This document shows, piece after piece, positions 24,654 to 32,777 of a DNA stretch of 64,000 bases. This DNA comes from Nocardia cyriacigeorgica (GTDB lineage: Bacteria; Actinomycetota; Actinomycetes; Mycobacteriales; Mycobacteriaceae): assembly GCF_005863245.1 (NCBI RefSeq), contig NZ_VBUT01000012.1:62001-126000 (forward strand), written 5' to 3'. The notes below the pieces were generated by a model. The model had not been told where the DNA came from and ran no database searches. It was given only the letters and a program-made list of their open reading frames with translations. How positions within the stretch are numbered: the stretch's first letter is position 1; each line of letters opens with the position of its first letter. The position numbers and the translations under genes are program-made.

Positions 24654-26288
24654 TCACCGTCCTCCGTTCGGCCCGCTCGCGGCGGTGTCGCGAACGACGA
24701 GGGACCCGCCGGCCACGACCGGGCCGAGCAGCAATAGTTGGGCGGCGTTGGGCTCACCGCCGACGAGGGCGGCGACGGCGGCGCGACCGCGGAGCGGCCG
24801 GGTGGTGGCGGGCGCCGACTGCTGGGTGAGGGATGCCGCGCCGGGGTCCGCGGGGGAGCCCGGCGCCGGTTCGGGTTGCGGGGTGGCCTCGCCGGATTCG
24901 GCCGTGCCGGCCGTGGTCGCAGCAGGTCGAGGTGTTCCTGGAGCCGCGGAACCGGCAGGCGCAGACCCTGGTGCGGTTCCCGGAGGCGGCGGAGTTGATG
25001 CACCCGGGACCGGGAAGGGGAGCGGGGGCAAACCCGGGATGAGCGGGACGCCGGGCGTCGGCGGCGTCGCGGGCGCTCCAGCGGTACCGGGTGTTCCGGC
25101 CGTTCCCGGGGATCCGGGTAGCCCGGGCACTCCAGGAATCCCGGGAGCGATCGGTGCAGGTCCGGCCGAATCCAGCCGGCGCGGGACCAGTGACGATGGA
25201 AACTGTTGTACTGGTGTGGCATTTGGCACCGACCCATCGGTGCAGCGCGGACCTGCCACCTCCCCGTATCGCGGGCAGTCCTTCGCGGTGTACTGCTGGA
25301 ACGGGGTGAATGTGACGTCGATGGCCCAGCTCATCTGCTTGCTCGGACCCCAGTTGAAGACGGTCGCCAGCTTGCCCAGCGCGGCGTTGAGGTTGGCGAC
25401 CGATACGGGAAGTGCGTCCGGATCGTCGGCGAGCGCGCCGAACGTCTCATCGAGGCCTGCCACCAATTCCTTGCCGGCGTCGGGGTTGCGGGCGAACAGG
25501 GCATTGGTGGCGTCGATGGTGCTGCTCGCACCGGTGAGCAGGGCGACGACGCCGGCGCGCCGTTCGGTGATGGTGCGCGCCGAGGTCACCGATTCGGCGA
25601 GCACGTCGATCAATTCGGGAGCCGACGCGCTGATGGCCGTTGTCGCCGCACCCAGATCGCCGAGCAGATCGCCGATTTCGGGGATGGCCCTGACCTGCGT
25701 GGTCCAGGTATCCAGGCGCTCGATGGTCGAACCAGGCATCCGGGCGGTGGGGTCGAGGGCGTCGGCCAGGGTGCCGAGCACCCGGCCGAGCTTCTCGGGC
25801 TGGATATGGTCGAGCACGGTCCGCAGGGTGGTGAGGGTGGTTTGCAGCTCGGTGGTCGCCCGGCTGGTGTCCTGCTCGATGATGACGCCGGCGTGCAGCC
25901 CGCGCGGTGACGGGCCATTGTCCACCAGTTCGACGGCCGTGACGCCGAAGATATTGGCCGGCACCACGCGCGCGGTGACGCTGCCGGGGATATCCTCGGC
26001 GGCCTCCGGCAACAGATCGATCTCGACCCGCTGACGCTCACCCTTCGCGACGATCTCGACGCCGGCGACCGAACCCACCAGCATCCCGCGAAACTTCACG
26101 TCCGCGCGCTCGGGCAGCCCGTCACCAGTGCTGGTCAGCATCGCGACGACCGCCACCCGGTCGTCGAACGCGCCGGTATAACGCAGGCCGAGCAGCGAGA
26201 CCACCGTGGCGATGACGGCCAGCATGGCCACACCCGCCAGGCCCAATGTGCGGTGGGACGGCCCGCGCCCGCTCGGATCGATGATCAT
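24654..26288 (-). CDS. mceA: Mce-family protein MceA with collagen-like tail (minus-strand operon)
   Basis: A 544-residue Mce protein, about 200 residues longer than the MceA of the other operon. Membrane helix at about 14-34, MCE domain at about 40-118 (RADVKFRGMLVGSVAGVEI, NIFGVTAVELVDNG), helical region to about 345. Then comes a long tail: Gly-X-Y triplets at about 378-400 (GIPGVPGLPGSPG), a Pro-rich stretch to about 480, and a last hydrophobic patch (QLLLLGPVVAGGSLVV, about 515-535). Extended Pro-rich tails are known in some MceA and MceF subunits; the collagen-like triplets stand out. It begins eight bases after yrbEB. Confidence 0.9.
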   Translation of the reverse strand: MIIDPSGRGPSHRTLGLAGVAMLAVIATVVSLLGLRYTGAFDDRVAVVAMLTSTGDGLPERADVKFRGMLVGSVAGVEIVAKGERQRVEIDLLPEAAEDIPGSVTARVVPANIFGVTAVELVDNGPSPRGLHAGVIIEQDTSRATTELQTTLTTLRTVLDHIQPEKLGRVLGTLADALDPTARMPGSTIERLDTWTTQVRAIPEIGDLLGDLGAATTAISASAPELIDVLAESVTSARTITERRAGVVALLTGASSTIDATNALFARNPDAGKELVAGLDETFGALADDPDALPVSVANLNAALGKLATVFNWGPSKQMSWAIDVTFTPFQQYTAKDCPRYGEVAGPRCTDGSVPNATPVQQFPSSLVPRRLDSAGPAPIAPGIPGVPGLPGSPGTAGTPGTAGAPATPPTPGVPLIPGLPPLPFPVPGASTPPPPGTAPGSAPAGSAAPGTPRPAATTAGTAESGEATPQPEPAPGSPADPGAASLTQQSAPATTRPLRGRAAVAALVGGEPNAAQLLLLGPVVAGGSLVVRDTAASGPNGGR

Positions 26289-26296
26289 CGCCCGCC

Positions 26297-27157
26297 CTAT
26301 CCGGAGATCCGCAGACCCGGGTCGATGCCCCAGATCGCCAATGTGAGCAGCAGATTCGCGAAGACCACCACGATGATGGTGGTCTTGATCGCCTTACCGG
26401 CCGCGACGCCCACACCCTCGGGTCCACCCGAGGCGACGAACCCGTAGTAGCACTGGATGAAGGTCGCCAGCAGCACGAAAACCACGACCTTGAGCACCGA
26501 ATACGCGATGTCGGCCGGGTTGAGGAACTGGTGGAAATAATGGTCGAAGGTGCCGAGGGTGGTGCCGCCGAGGAACAGGATCGACAGCTTGGTGGTGAGG
26601 TAGGCGATCGCCAAGCCGATGCTGTAGAGCGGCACGATCGCCACCATCGCCGCCAGCATCCTGGTGCTGATCAGGTACGGCAGCGGCCGGATCGCGATGG
26701 ATTCCAGGGCGTCGACTTCCTCGGAGATCCGCATCGAACCGAGCTGCGCGGTGCACCGGCAGCCGGCCTGCGCGGCGAAGGCCAGCGTCGCCAGCAGCGG
26801 AGCCAGTTCCCGTGTGGTGGCGAAGCCGGAGACCGCGCCGGTCAGCGGGGTCATGGTGAGCAGCTCGAGTGCGGTGTGCGATTCCATGCCGACGGTGATG
26901 CCGCCGAAACCACACAGGATCAACACAACGCCCGCCGTGCCGCCGCCGACGACAAGGGAGCCGTTTCCCCAGGTCACATCGGTGATCAGCCGGAGCAATT
27001 CCTTGCGGTAGTGGCGCAGCACGAACGGCATCGCGGCGATCGACCGCACCAGGACCAGACCGATATGACCGAGCCGGACACTGGCCTGGACCGGCCCGGA
27101 GACCGCGATGGCGAGCGTGCGCGCGGGGCGCAGCAATGGCGGTGTGTAGGAGCTCAT
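26297..27157 (-). CDS. yrbEB: MlaE/YrbE-family permease B (minus-strand mce operon)
   Basis: A 286-residue permease. ATG 27157 begins two bases beyond the yrbEA stop; the sequence upstream in this frame is the yrbEA gene. It shows the B-subunit features: HYRKELLRLITDVTWGNGS before the first core helix, the coupling motif LGSMRISEEVDALESI, and the C-terminal YGFVASGGPEGVGVAAGKAIK. It is the partner of the adjacent YrbEA. Sequence similarity to the plus-strand YrbEB is clear in the motifs but modest elsewhere, so the two operons are old paralogues rather than a recent duplication. Confidence 0.93.
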   Translation of the reverse strand: MSSYTPPLLRPARTLAIAVSGPVQASVRLGHIGLVLVRSIAAMPFVLRHYRKELLRLITDVTWGNGSLVVGGGTAGVVLILCGFGGITVGMESHTALELLTMTPLTGAVSGFATTRELAPLLATLAFAAQAGCRCTAQLGSMRISEEVDALESIAIRPLPYLISTRMLAAMVAIVPLYSIGLAIAYLTTKLSILFLGGTTLGTFDHYFHQFLNPADIAYSVLKVVVFVLLATFIQCYYGFVASGGPEGVGVAAGKAIKTTIIVVVFANLLLTLAIWGIDPGLRISG

Positions 27158-27158
27158 C

Positions 27159-28013
27159 TCAGAGCACCTTCGCCGGGAACAGCGTGTTGTAGATCTGGGT
27201 GATGACGATATTGGTCGCGAACAGCACGATCGCCGAGGTGACCACCGCCGAGTTGACCGCGTTCGCGACCCCGGCCGGACCGCCCTTGGCATTGAGCCCG
27301 GTATCGCAGGCGATGATCGCGGTGAGCGCCCCGAAGATCGCGGCCTTCACGATCGCGACGACGAGGTCGGCGGCCACCGCGAACGAGGCGAAGGTGCTGA
27401 CGTAGGAGCCGGGCGTCCCGGACTGGATGTAGACATTGAACACATAGCCGGTGGCGAAGCCGACGAAGACCACGAATCCGCACAGCAGCATGCTGATCAG
27501 CACCGCCGCCAGCAGCCGTGGCGCCACCAGCCGGCGCACCGGGTCGACACCCATCACCCGCATCGCATCGATCTCCTCGCGAATGGTGCGCGAGCCGAGG
27601 TCGGCGCACATCGCCGAGCCGACGGCTCCCGCGATCATCAGCGACGCCACCAGCGGCGCGCCCTGCCGGATGATGCCGAGGCCGTTCACCGCCCCGATGA
27701 AAGTGGTGGCGCCGACCTGACTGACCAGCGAGCCGACCTGGATCGAGACCACCACCGCGATGGGGATCGCGATGAGCAGCGTCGGCGCGGCCGACACATT
27801 GGCCATGAAGGCGGCCTGCTGCACGAATTCCCGCCCCGGAAAGCGCCGTCGCGCAAGCGAAGTGAACAGTTCGGCGAAGGCCCGACCGGTCATGGTGACC
27901 TGACGCCCGGCCGTTTCCACCGAACGCCGCGGATGGTCGCGCCAGTAATCGAGCCCGAACCGGATTACTCGTTCTCGGTCCGTCGGATCGGCAAGGTCCC
28001 CGGTACTGATCAT
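27159..28013 (-). CDS. yrbEA: MlaE/YrbE-family permease A (minus-strand mce operon)
   Basis: A 284-residue permease and first gene of an eleven-gene minus-strand operon. ATG 28013 (MISTGDLADPTDRERV) is preferred; an in-frame ATG at 28103 would add 30 residues and run through the dyad operator. Conserved features: AAFMANVSAAPTLLIAIPIAVVV-like core helices, the coupling motif LGSRTIREEIDAMRVMGV, and the CDTGLNAKGGPAGVANAVN loop. It forms the permease with YrbEB; the ATPase must be encoded elsewhere. The promoter region with a TGTCT-G-AGACA palindrome is about 75 bases upstream. Confidence 0.92.
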   Translation of the reverse strand: MISTGDLADPTDRERVIRFGLDYWRDHPRRSVETAGRQVTMTGRAFAELFTSLARRRFPGREFVQQAAFMANVSAAPTLLIAIPIAVVVSIQVGSLVSQVGATTFIGAVNGLGIIRQGAPLVASLMIAGAVGSAMCADLGSRTIREEIDAMRVMGVDPVRRLVAPRLLAAVLISMLLCGFVVFVGFATGYVFNVYIQSGTPGSYVSTFASFAVAADLVVAIVKAAIFGALTAIIACDTGLNAKGGPAGVANAVNSAVVTSAIVLFATNIVITQIYNTLFPAKVL

Positions 28014-28341
28014 GCAGCCGCCTTTGGCTAGGTAGAGCACATCGACCCCCGCGCCTCGCCATGTTCCTACATCGGCGAAGCAAATTGTCTGAGACAGTAG
28101 CAATTGCGCGTGTTGACCGCTACCCCTTTCGGGGAGTTTCTCGGGCGGCGCGGTGAATCGGCCGCGCAGTCGTCGGGCTCGATCGTCGCGAGGAGGCGAC
28201 GCTCGAGTCGGGTCGTGGAACTCGGCCTGGTGTCGCCCGCGCGCGAGGATGCGCGATGTCCGCGTATGCGTCGCTGGGCAGTGGATGCCGGAACGTCAGG
28301 TGCAGGAATGGCTTTCGGCCACAGGAGCGGTGAACGAAACG
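28014..28341. promoter_or_regulatory. Upstream region of the minus-strand mce operon
   Basis: No gene is supported here. It contains the leader of the minus-strand mce operon, including the palindrome described separately at 28083-28105. The remainder (28110-28341) is GC-rich and lies beyond the 3' end of the hypothetical gene at 28342-29133, with nothing recognisable. Confidence 0.5.
28083..28105. promoter_or_regulatory. Palindromic operator candidate for the minus-strand mce operon
   Basis: TGTCT-G-AGACA (28086-28096) is a perfect palindrome nested in AATTG (28083-28087) and CAATT (28101-28105). It lies about 75 bases upstream of the yrbEA start in the only AT-rich patch of the leader. The form is typical of TetR-family sites; no regulator is adjacent, so the binding protein is unknown. 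Confidence 0.6.
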
Positions 28342-29133
28342 TCAGACGTCGAAGGTGGGAATCTCGATATCGAGGACCGACTGGGTCAGTGCGTCCAATT
28401 GGTTCAACGCCGCAGCGGCATCGAGGGCCTCGAGGTCGTCGACCTCGGCGCGCAGCTGCTCGAGTTCGGCCAGCAGCGCGGCGGCTTCGTCGGTGACGGG
28501 TGCGTGGTCGGCCGATGCGTCGCAGGGCTGCCAGGAGATGGCATCCTGCCACCAGTCGTCCCGGCGAGCCCACGACCAGGTGACTCTGCGGGCGAGACGC
28601 GCGTCGTCGGTGAGCAGGCGGAAGTGTCCGCTCCCGGTGTGGTGGGTCAATTCGACGATGCCGTCCGGCAACTGTCTGATACGGAGCTGGACGTCACGAT
28701 TGTGGGCCAAGGTCAGCGCCGGGTCGTCGAGGCCGCGGTTTTCCGGGATCAGCAGGTCCACCAGCGGTTCTGTCACGGTGGGGAACGCATGAGGTCCGGC
28801 TTTGACGGGTACCCGAGCCGCGGCGCGCGGATTGTGCAGGCGCCGGGCGTCGACCTCGAAGACGGCAAGATCACGTGTGGCGGTCAGGCGCAGCGCGGCG
28901 CACAGGCCGGTGAGCGGATCGCCGGATTCGGCGCGCAGCACCAGCCCGCGCCCGTCGGGCGGTTGAACGACCGACAGCGGCGTCGCCTGACGCCGCAGCT
29001 GCGCGACGACGATGCCGACCACCGGCAGCGGCGCGGTCGATTCCGGACGGTCCAGGATCGCCCGGTACTGCCCGAAAGCCTGTTCCGGCGAATCTGTTCC
29101 GGCGGCGGGCAATACGGCGAACACTGAACTCAC
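28342..29133 (-). CDS. Unrecognised 263-residue soluble protein
   Basis: I do not recognise this protein. It has no signal peptide and no membrane segment. The N-terminal two thirds looks like mixed alpha/beta (GIVVAQLRRQATPLSVVQPP, DLAVFEVDARRLHNPRAAA). Residues about 205-255 form an acidic, Leu/Glu/Asp-rich helix with heptad character (EAAALLAELEQLRAEVDDLE), a probable coiled coil. It follows the VIT transporter gene by 58 bases on the same strand, so it may be co-transcribed with it. There is no catalytic motif that I can name. Confidence 0.6.
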   Translation of the reverse strand: MSSVFAVLPAAGTDSPEQAFGQYRAILDRPESTAPLPVVGIVVAQLRRQATPLSVVQPPDGRGLVLRAESGDPLTGLCAALRLTATRDLAVFEVDARRLHNPRAAARVPVKAGPHAFPTVTEPLVDLLIPENRGLDDPALTLAHNRDVQLRIRQLPDGIVELTHHTGSGHFRLLTDDARLARRVTWSWARRDDWWQDAISWQPCDASADHAPVTDEAAALLAELEQLRAEVDDLEALDAAAALNQLDALTQSVLDIEIPTFDV

Positions 29134-29191
29134 CCGCCAAGTACAGCACCAACCGCCCGCACGCGCGCCCGCACTCGGCAGAAATCGGACC

Positions 29192-29926
29192 TCAGAGCCC
29201 GGAGACGTCCGCGAGTTGCCCGATTCCGTAGGTGACCGCCATGGCCAGCGCCCCGCCGATCACCACCCGCACCACCGCCCGGCCGCGGCGGCTGCCGCCG
29301 AGGCGCGCGCTGATCGAACCGGTGAGCGCGAGCGCGACGAGCACCGCCGCGAAGGTCACCGGGATCCGGAGATGGGTGGGCGGCAACAGGATTGCCAGCA
29401 GCGGCAGCAGCGCGCCGACGGTGAACGCGACGGCGGAGGAGAACGCGGCATGCCACGGATTGGTGAGTTCGTCGGGGTCCAGGCCCAATTCGGCTTCGGC
29501 ATGCGCGGTGAACGCGTCGTGCGCGGTGAGTTCCCCGGCGACCTGGCGCGCGGTCTCCGGAGACAATCCCTTGGCCCGGTAGATGGCGGTCAATTCGGCG
29601 AGTTCGGATTCCGGTTCCTCACGCAGCTCGCGGCGCTCCTTGGCCAGCAGCGCCTTCTCGGAATCGCGCTGGGTGCTCACCGAGACGTACTCGCCGACCG
29701 CCATCGAGATCGCTCCCGCACTCAATCCGGCGATACCGGCGGTCAGAATTGTGCTGGTCGCGGTATTCGCGGCGGCCACACCCACCACGAGACCCGCGGT
29801 GGAGACGATGCCGTCGTTGGCCCCGAGGACGCCGGCGCGCAACCAGTTCAGCCGCGTCGCCAAGGCTTCGGTGTGCGGCTCGCCCGGGTGTTGTGCCGCG
29901 CCGTCGATCCCGCTCGATGCGTCCAT
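29192..29926 (-). CDS. VIT/CCC1-family iron/manganese transporter
   Basis: A 244-residue protein with five predicted membrane helices. Signature: WLRAGVLGANDGIVSTAGLV at about residues 28-47, followed by AGAISMAVGEYVSVSTQRD, the helix-2 motif that contributes metal-binding Met/Glu in vacuolar iron transporters. A hydrophilic Glu-rich insert (about 95-160) corresponds to the cytoplasmic metal-binding helices. It should export or sequester Fe2+ or Mn2+. It starts nine bases after the AraC gene stop, so the two form an operon and expression may follow that regulator. Confidence 0.9.
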   Translation of the reverse strand: MDASSGIDGAAQHPGEPHTEALATRLNWLRAGVLGANDGIVSTAGLVVGVAAANTATSTILTAGIAGLSAGAISMAVGEYVSVSTQRDSEKALLAKERRELREEPESELAELTAIYRAKGLSPETARQVAGELTAHDAFTAHAEAELGLDPDELTNPWHAAFSSAVAFTVGALLPLLAILLPPTHLRIPVTFAAVLVALALTGSISARLGGSRRGRAVVRVVIGGALAMAVTYGIGQLADVSGL

Positions 29927-29935
29927 GGCCGCAGC

Positions 29936-30982
29936 CTATGTGCCGGTGGCCGTCGGCGGGGAGACGTGGTCACGGGCCAGGGCGGGGTCCTTGCGGATCG
30001 CGGTCGGCGGCCTGCCCCACCAGCGGCGGCAGCAGCGGGTCAGCGTGGCCTGTTCGGTGAGGCCGACGAGCGAGGCGATCTGGCTCATCGCGATATCGGT
30101 GGTGGTGAGGTAGCGGCGGGTTTCGGTGCGGCGCACGTCGTCCAGGACGGCGGCGAAGGTGGTGCCCTCGGCGCTGAGCCTGCGTTGCAGCGTGCGCGGA
30201 TGCATCGTCAGCAGTCCGGCCACCACACCGATTTCGGGTGGGGTGGTGCCGAGCAGCTGCTTGACGGCGGCGCGCACGGTCGGCACCACCGAGCTGCCGG
30301 TGGTGGCGGTCTGCTGGGCCAGGAACTCCATGGCCAGCCGGTGCAGCTGCTCGTCACCGCCGCTGAGCTGACGCGCGGCGAGGCTGCTCGGCACCCGCAG
30401 CAGCGCATCGCGGCGGCCGACCCGCACCGGCGCGCCGAAGAACTCCTCGTACACCGACAGCGACGCGGGCGGCCGATACGGCAGCTCCACCGAACGCAGG
30501 CCGTAGCGGTCGCCGGTCAACCGCTGGATGGCCCGGTGGACGAAAGCGAGCCCGAGGTCGGTGCCCTGGATCGGGGTCGCCATCGCGGCCCGCACGCCGT
30601 AGCGCAACGCCACCACACCGCGGTCGCCGTACGGATCGGGTTCGAGCACCAGGCTCAGCGAGCGGGCATGCACGAACAAATACCGGGAACTGCATTCGAG
30701 GACGTCGGCCAGCGTCGGTGAGCTGCGGATGGCCAGCGCCAGCGGACCGAGCATGGCCAGATCCTGGCGCGCCGACATGCGCAACCCCAGGTCGGGGCAG
30801 TCCAGCCGGTGCGCGGCCAGCTCCAGTACCGCCGCCACCGCTTGATCGGAGACCAGCATGTCGTCGGTGTCCAGGGCCGCGACGGGCAGCCCGCACGCGG
30901 TGGCGAACTCCTCGGCATTGCCGCCGAGCTCGGCGACCGTCGCCCGGAATCCGCGCAGACCGGCGGAACGAATCACCGACAT
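29936..30982 (-). CDS. AraC-family regulator with Arabinose_bd-type N-terminal domain
   Basis: A 348-residue regulator starting at ATG 30982 (MSVIRSAGLRGF); longer in-frame starts would cross the divergent promoter. Residues about 20-205 match the PF12625 ligand domain seen in regulators of lipid and steroid metabolism genes (LAMLGPLALAIRSSPTLADVL). Residues about 235-335 are the AraC helix-turn-helix (MHPRTLQRRLSAEGTTF, IASLVGLTEQATLTRCCRRW). It is divergent from the EthA-like monooxygenase, with a 6-bp-arm dyad between them, and upstream of the VIT gene. The effector is likely a hydrophobic molecule, by family precedent only. Confidence 0.88.
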   Translation of the reverse strand: MSVIRSAGLRGFRATVAELGGNAEEFATACGLPVAALDTDDMLVSDQAVAAVLELAAHRLDCPDLGLRMSARQDLAMLGPLALAIRSSPTLADVLECSSRYLFVHARSLSLVLEPDPYGDRGVVALRYGVRAAMATPIQGTDLGLAFVHRAIQRLTGDRYGLRSVELPYRPPASLSVYEEFFGAPVRVGRRDALLRVPSSLAARQLSGGDEQLHRLAMEFLAQQTATTGSSVVPTVRAAVKQLLGTTPPEIGVVAGLLTMHPRTLQRRLSAEGTTFAAVLDDVRRTETRRYLTTTDIAMSQIASLVGLTEQATLTRCCRRWWGRPPTAIRKDPALARDHVSPPTATGT

Positions 30983-30998
30983 GTCGCCCAGAATCAAA

Positions 30999-31021
30999 TA
31001 CTTGTCGTGTGAAGTCAAGTA
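30999..31021. promoter_or_regulatory. Dyad in the AraC/monooxygenase divergent promoter
   Basis: TACTTG (30999-31004) and CAAGTA (31016-31021) are perfect inverted repeats with an 11-base spacer. They lie in the 70 bases between the two divergent start codons, at the right place for an AraC-protein site controlling both genes. Confidence 0.5.
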
Positions 31022-31052
31022 GTGGCGGCAGGCGCCTCGCACACTGGAGACC

Positions 31053-32564
31053 ATGACCGAGACCGTTGTTGCTCCGGAACACCTGGATGTGGTGATCGTC
31101 GGCGCCGGCCTGTCCGGCATCGGCGCCGCCTACCGGTTGCAGACCGAATGCCCCGGCAAGTCCTACGCCGTGCTCGAGGCGCGCGACGCCATGGGCGGCA
31201 CGTGGGACCTGTTCCGCTATCCGGGCATCCGCTCCGATTCGGACATGTTCACCCTCGGCTATCCCTTCAAGCCGTGGCGCGATGCCAAGTCGATCGCCGA
31301 CGGCCCCTCGATCCTGCGCTACATCACCGAGACCGCCGCCGAGAACGGCATCGACCGCAAGATCCGCTACCGGACCAAGGTCGTCGGCGCCGAATGGTCC
31401 AGTGCCGCCGCGCGCTGGACGCTCACCCTCGAGCAGCGCGACGAGCACGGCGCGGTCGAACAGCGCGAGCTGACCTGCGAGTTCCTCTACGCCTGCGCCG
31501 GCTACTACAACTACGATCAGGGGCACGCGCCCGAATTCCCCGGCATCGACGACTTCGCGGGCACGGTGGTGCACCCGCAGTTCTGGCCGGAGGAGCTGGA
31601 TTACACGGGCAAGCGTGTGGTGGTCATCGGCAGCGGCGCCACCGCCGTCACGCTGGTGCCGTCGATGGCCGAGCAGGCCGAACTGGTCACCATGCTGCAA
31701 CGCTCGCCCACCTGGATCAGCCCGGTGCCCGGCCGCGACAAGATCGCCGACCGGATCCGGGCCACGCTGCCGCCGAATCTCGCGCATCGGCTGATCCGCA
31801 CCAAGAACATCCTGTTCAACGTCGGTTTCTACCAGTACTGCCGTCGGCGTCCCGAGGCCGCGCGCAAGCTGCTCACCGGCCTGACCACCCGCATCCTGAA
31901 GGACGAGCAGGCCGTCGCCGAACACTTCACGCCCAGCTACAACCCGTGGGATCAGCGGTTGTGCGCGGCGCCGGACGCCGACTTCTTCAAAGCCATCCGC
32001 AAGGGCAAGGCCGAGGTCGTCACCGACCGGATCGACACCTTCGTCCCGGAGGGCATCCGGCTGACATCCGGGCGCACCCTGCCCGCGGATGTGGTCATCA
32101 CCGCGACGGGCCTGCAATTGCTGGCCTTCGGCGGCATCACCCCGGTGGTGGACGGACGCCGGGTGGAGCTGTCCGAGCAGTTCGTCTGGCAGGGCGCGAT
32201 GCTCACCGGCGTGCCGAACTTCGCCGTCTGCATCGGCTACACCAACGCCTCGTGGACCCTGCGCGCCGACCTGACCTCGCGGCTGGTCTGCAAGGTCGTC
32301 AACCATATGGACCGCAACGGTTACGCGGCCGTGGTGCCGCGTCCGGACGGCCGCCTCGACGAACGTCCGCTGCTGGATCTGGCCTCGGGCTACATCCAGC
32401 GTTCCATCGGCGACTTCCCGCGCCAGGGCGATCGGCATCCGTGGAAGGTGCGGCAGAACTATCTGCTCGACTCGGCCACCACCATGCGCACCGATCTCGG
32501 CAAGACCCTCGCGCCGACGCCGCGCTCGGCGGTGCGGGCGCCGGTCGAGGCGGCCGCGCGCTGA
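31053..32564 (+). CDS. ethA: EthA-like Baeyer-Villiger (class B flavin) monooxygenase
   Basis: A 503-residue FAD/NADPH enzyme. First nucleotide-binding motif GAGLSGIGA (about residues 17-25), Baeyer-Villiger fingerprint FAGTVVHPQFWP at 168-179, second motif IGSGATAVTL (about 192-201). Long stretches (GGTWDLFRYPGIRSDSDM, NPWDQRLC, GYTNASWTLRADL) closely resemble M. tuberculosis EthA, which oxidises ketones to esters and activates ethionamide-type thioamides. It is slightly longer than EthA (489 residues) at the C-terminus. The physiological substrate is unknown, probably an aliphatic or lipid ketone. It is divergent from an AraC regulator rather than the TetR-type EthR of mycobacteria. Confidence 0.9.
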   Translation: MTETVVAPEHLDVVIVGAGLSGIGAAYRLQTECPGKSYAVLEARDAMGGTWDLFRYPGIRSDSDMFTLGYPFKPWRDAKSIADGPSILRYITETAAENGIDRKIRYRTKVVGAEWSSAAARWTLTLEQRDEHGAVEQRELTCEFLYACAGYYNYDQGHAPEFPGIDDFAGTVVHPQFWPEELDYTGKRVVVIGSGATAVTLVPSMAEQAELVTMLQRSPTWISPVPGRDKIADRIRATLPPNLAHRLIRTKNILFNVGFYQYCRRRPEAARKLLTGLTTRILKDEQAVAEHFTPSYNPWDQRLCAAPDADFFKAIRKGKAEVVTDRIDTFVPEGIRLTSGRTLPADVVITATGLQLLAFGGITPVVDGRRVELSEQFVWQGAMLTGVPNFAVCIGYTNASWTLRADLTSRLVCKVVNHMDRNGYAAVVPRPDGRLDERPLLDLASGYIQRSIGDFPRQGDRHPWKVRQNYLLDSATTMRTDLGKTLAPTPRSAVRAPVEAAAR

Positions 32565-32777
32565 TCCGATGCGGCACTGCCGTGGATCCGGCTCAGGTGA
32601 AATGCCTACCGGCGCACGGTAATTGAATCCGCAAGCAGATGTAACGTGCGGCCGGTCGCGGACTATATGTCGATGCCCCGGGCTATCATGCGCTTGGTTC
32701 GTTCGGGGTGAACGAGCACACAGACCGTGACCGTTCCGCACGGGGCGAGCCGCGATCGTCGAGGCAGAGGGGTATCG

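Noticed and set aside
29012..30721. Plus-strand frame of about 569 codons opposite the VIT and AraC genes
   Set aside because: Both opposing genes show clear family motifs; this frame has none.
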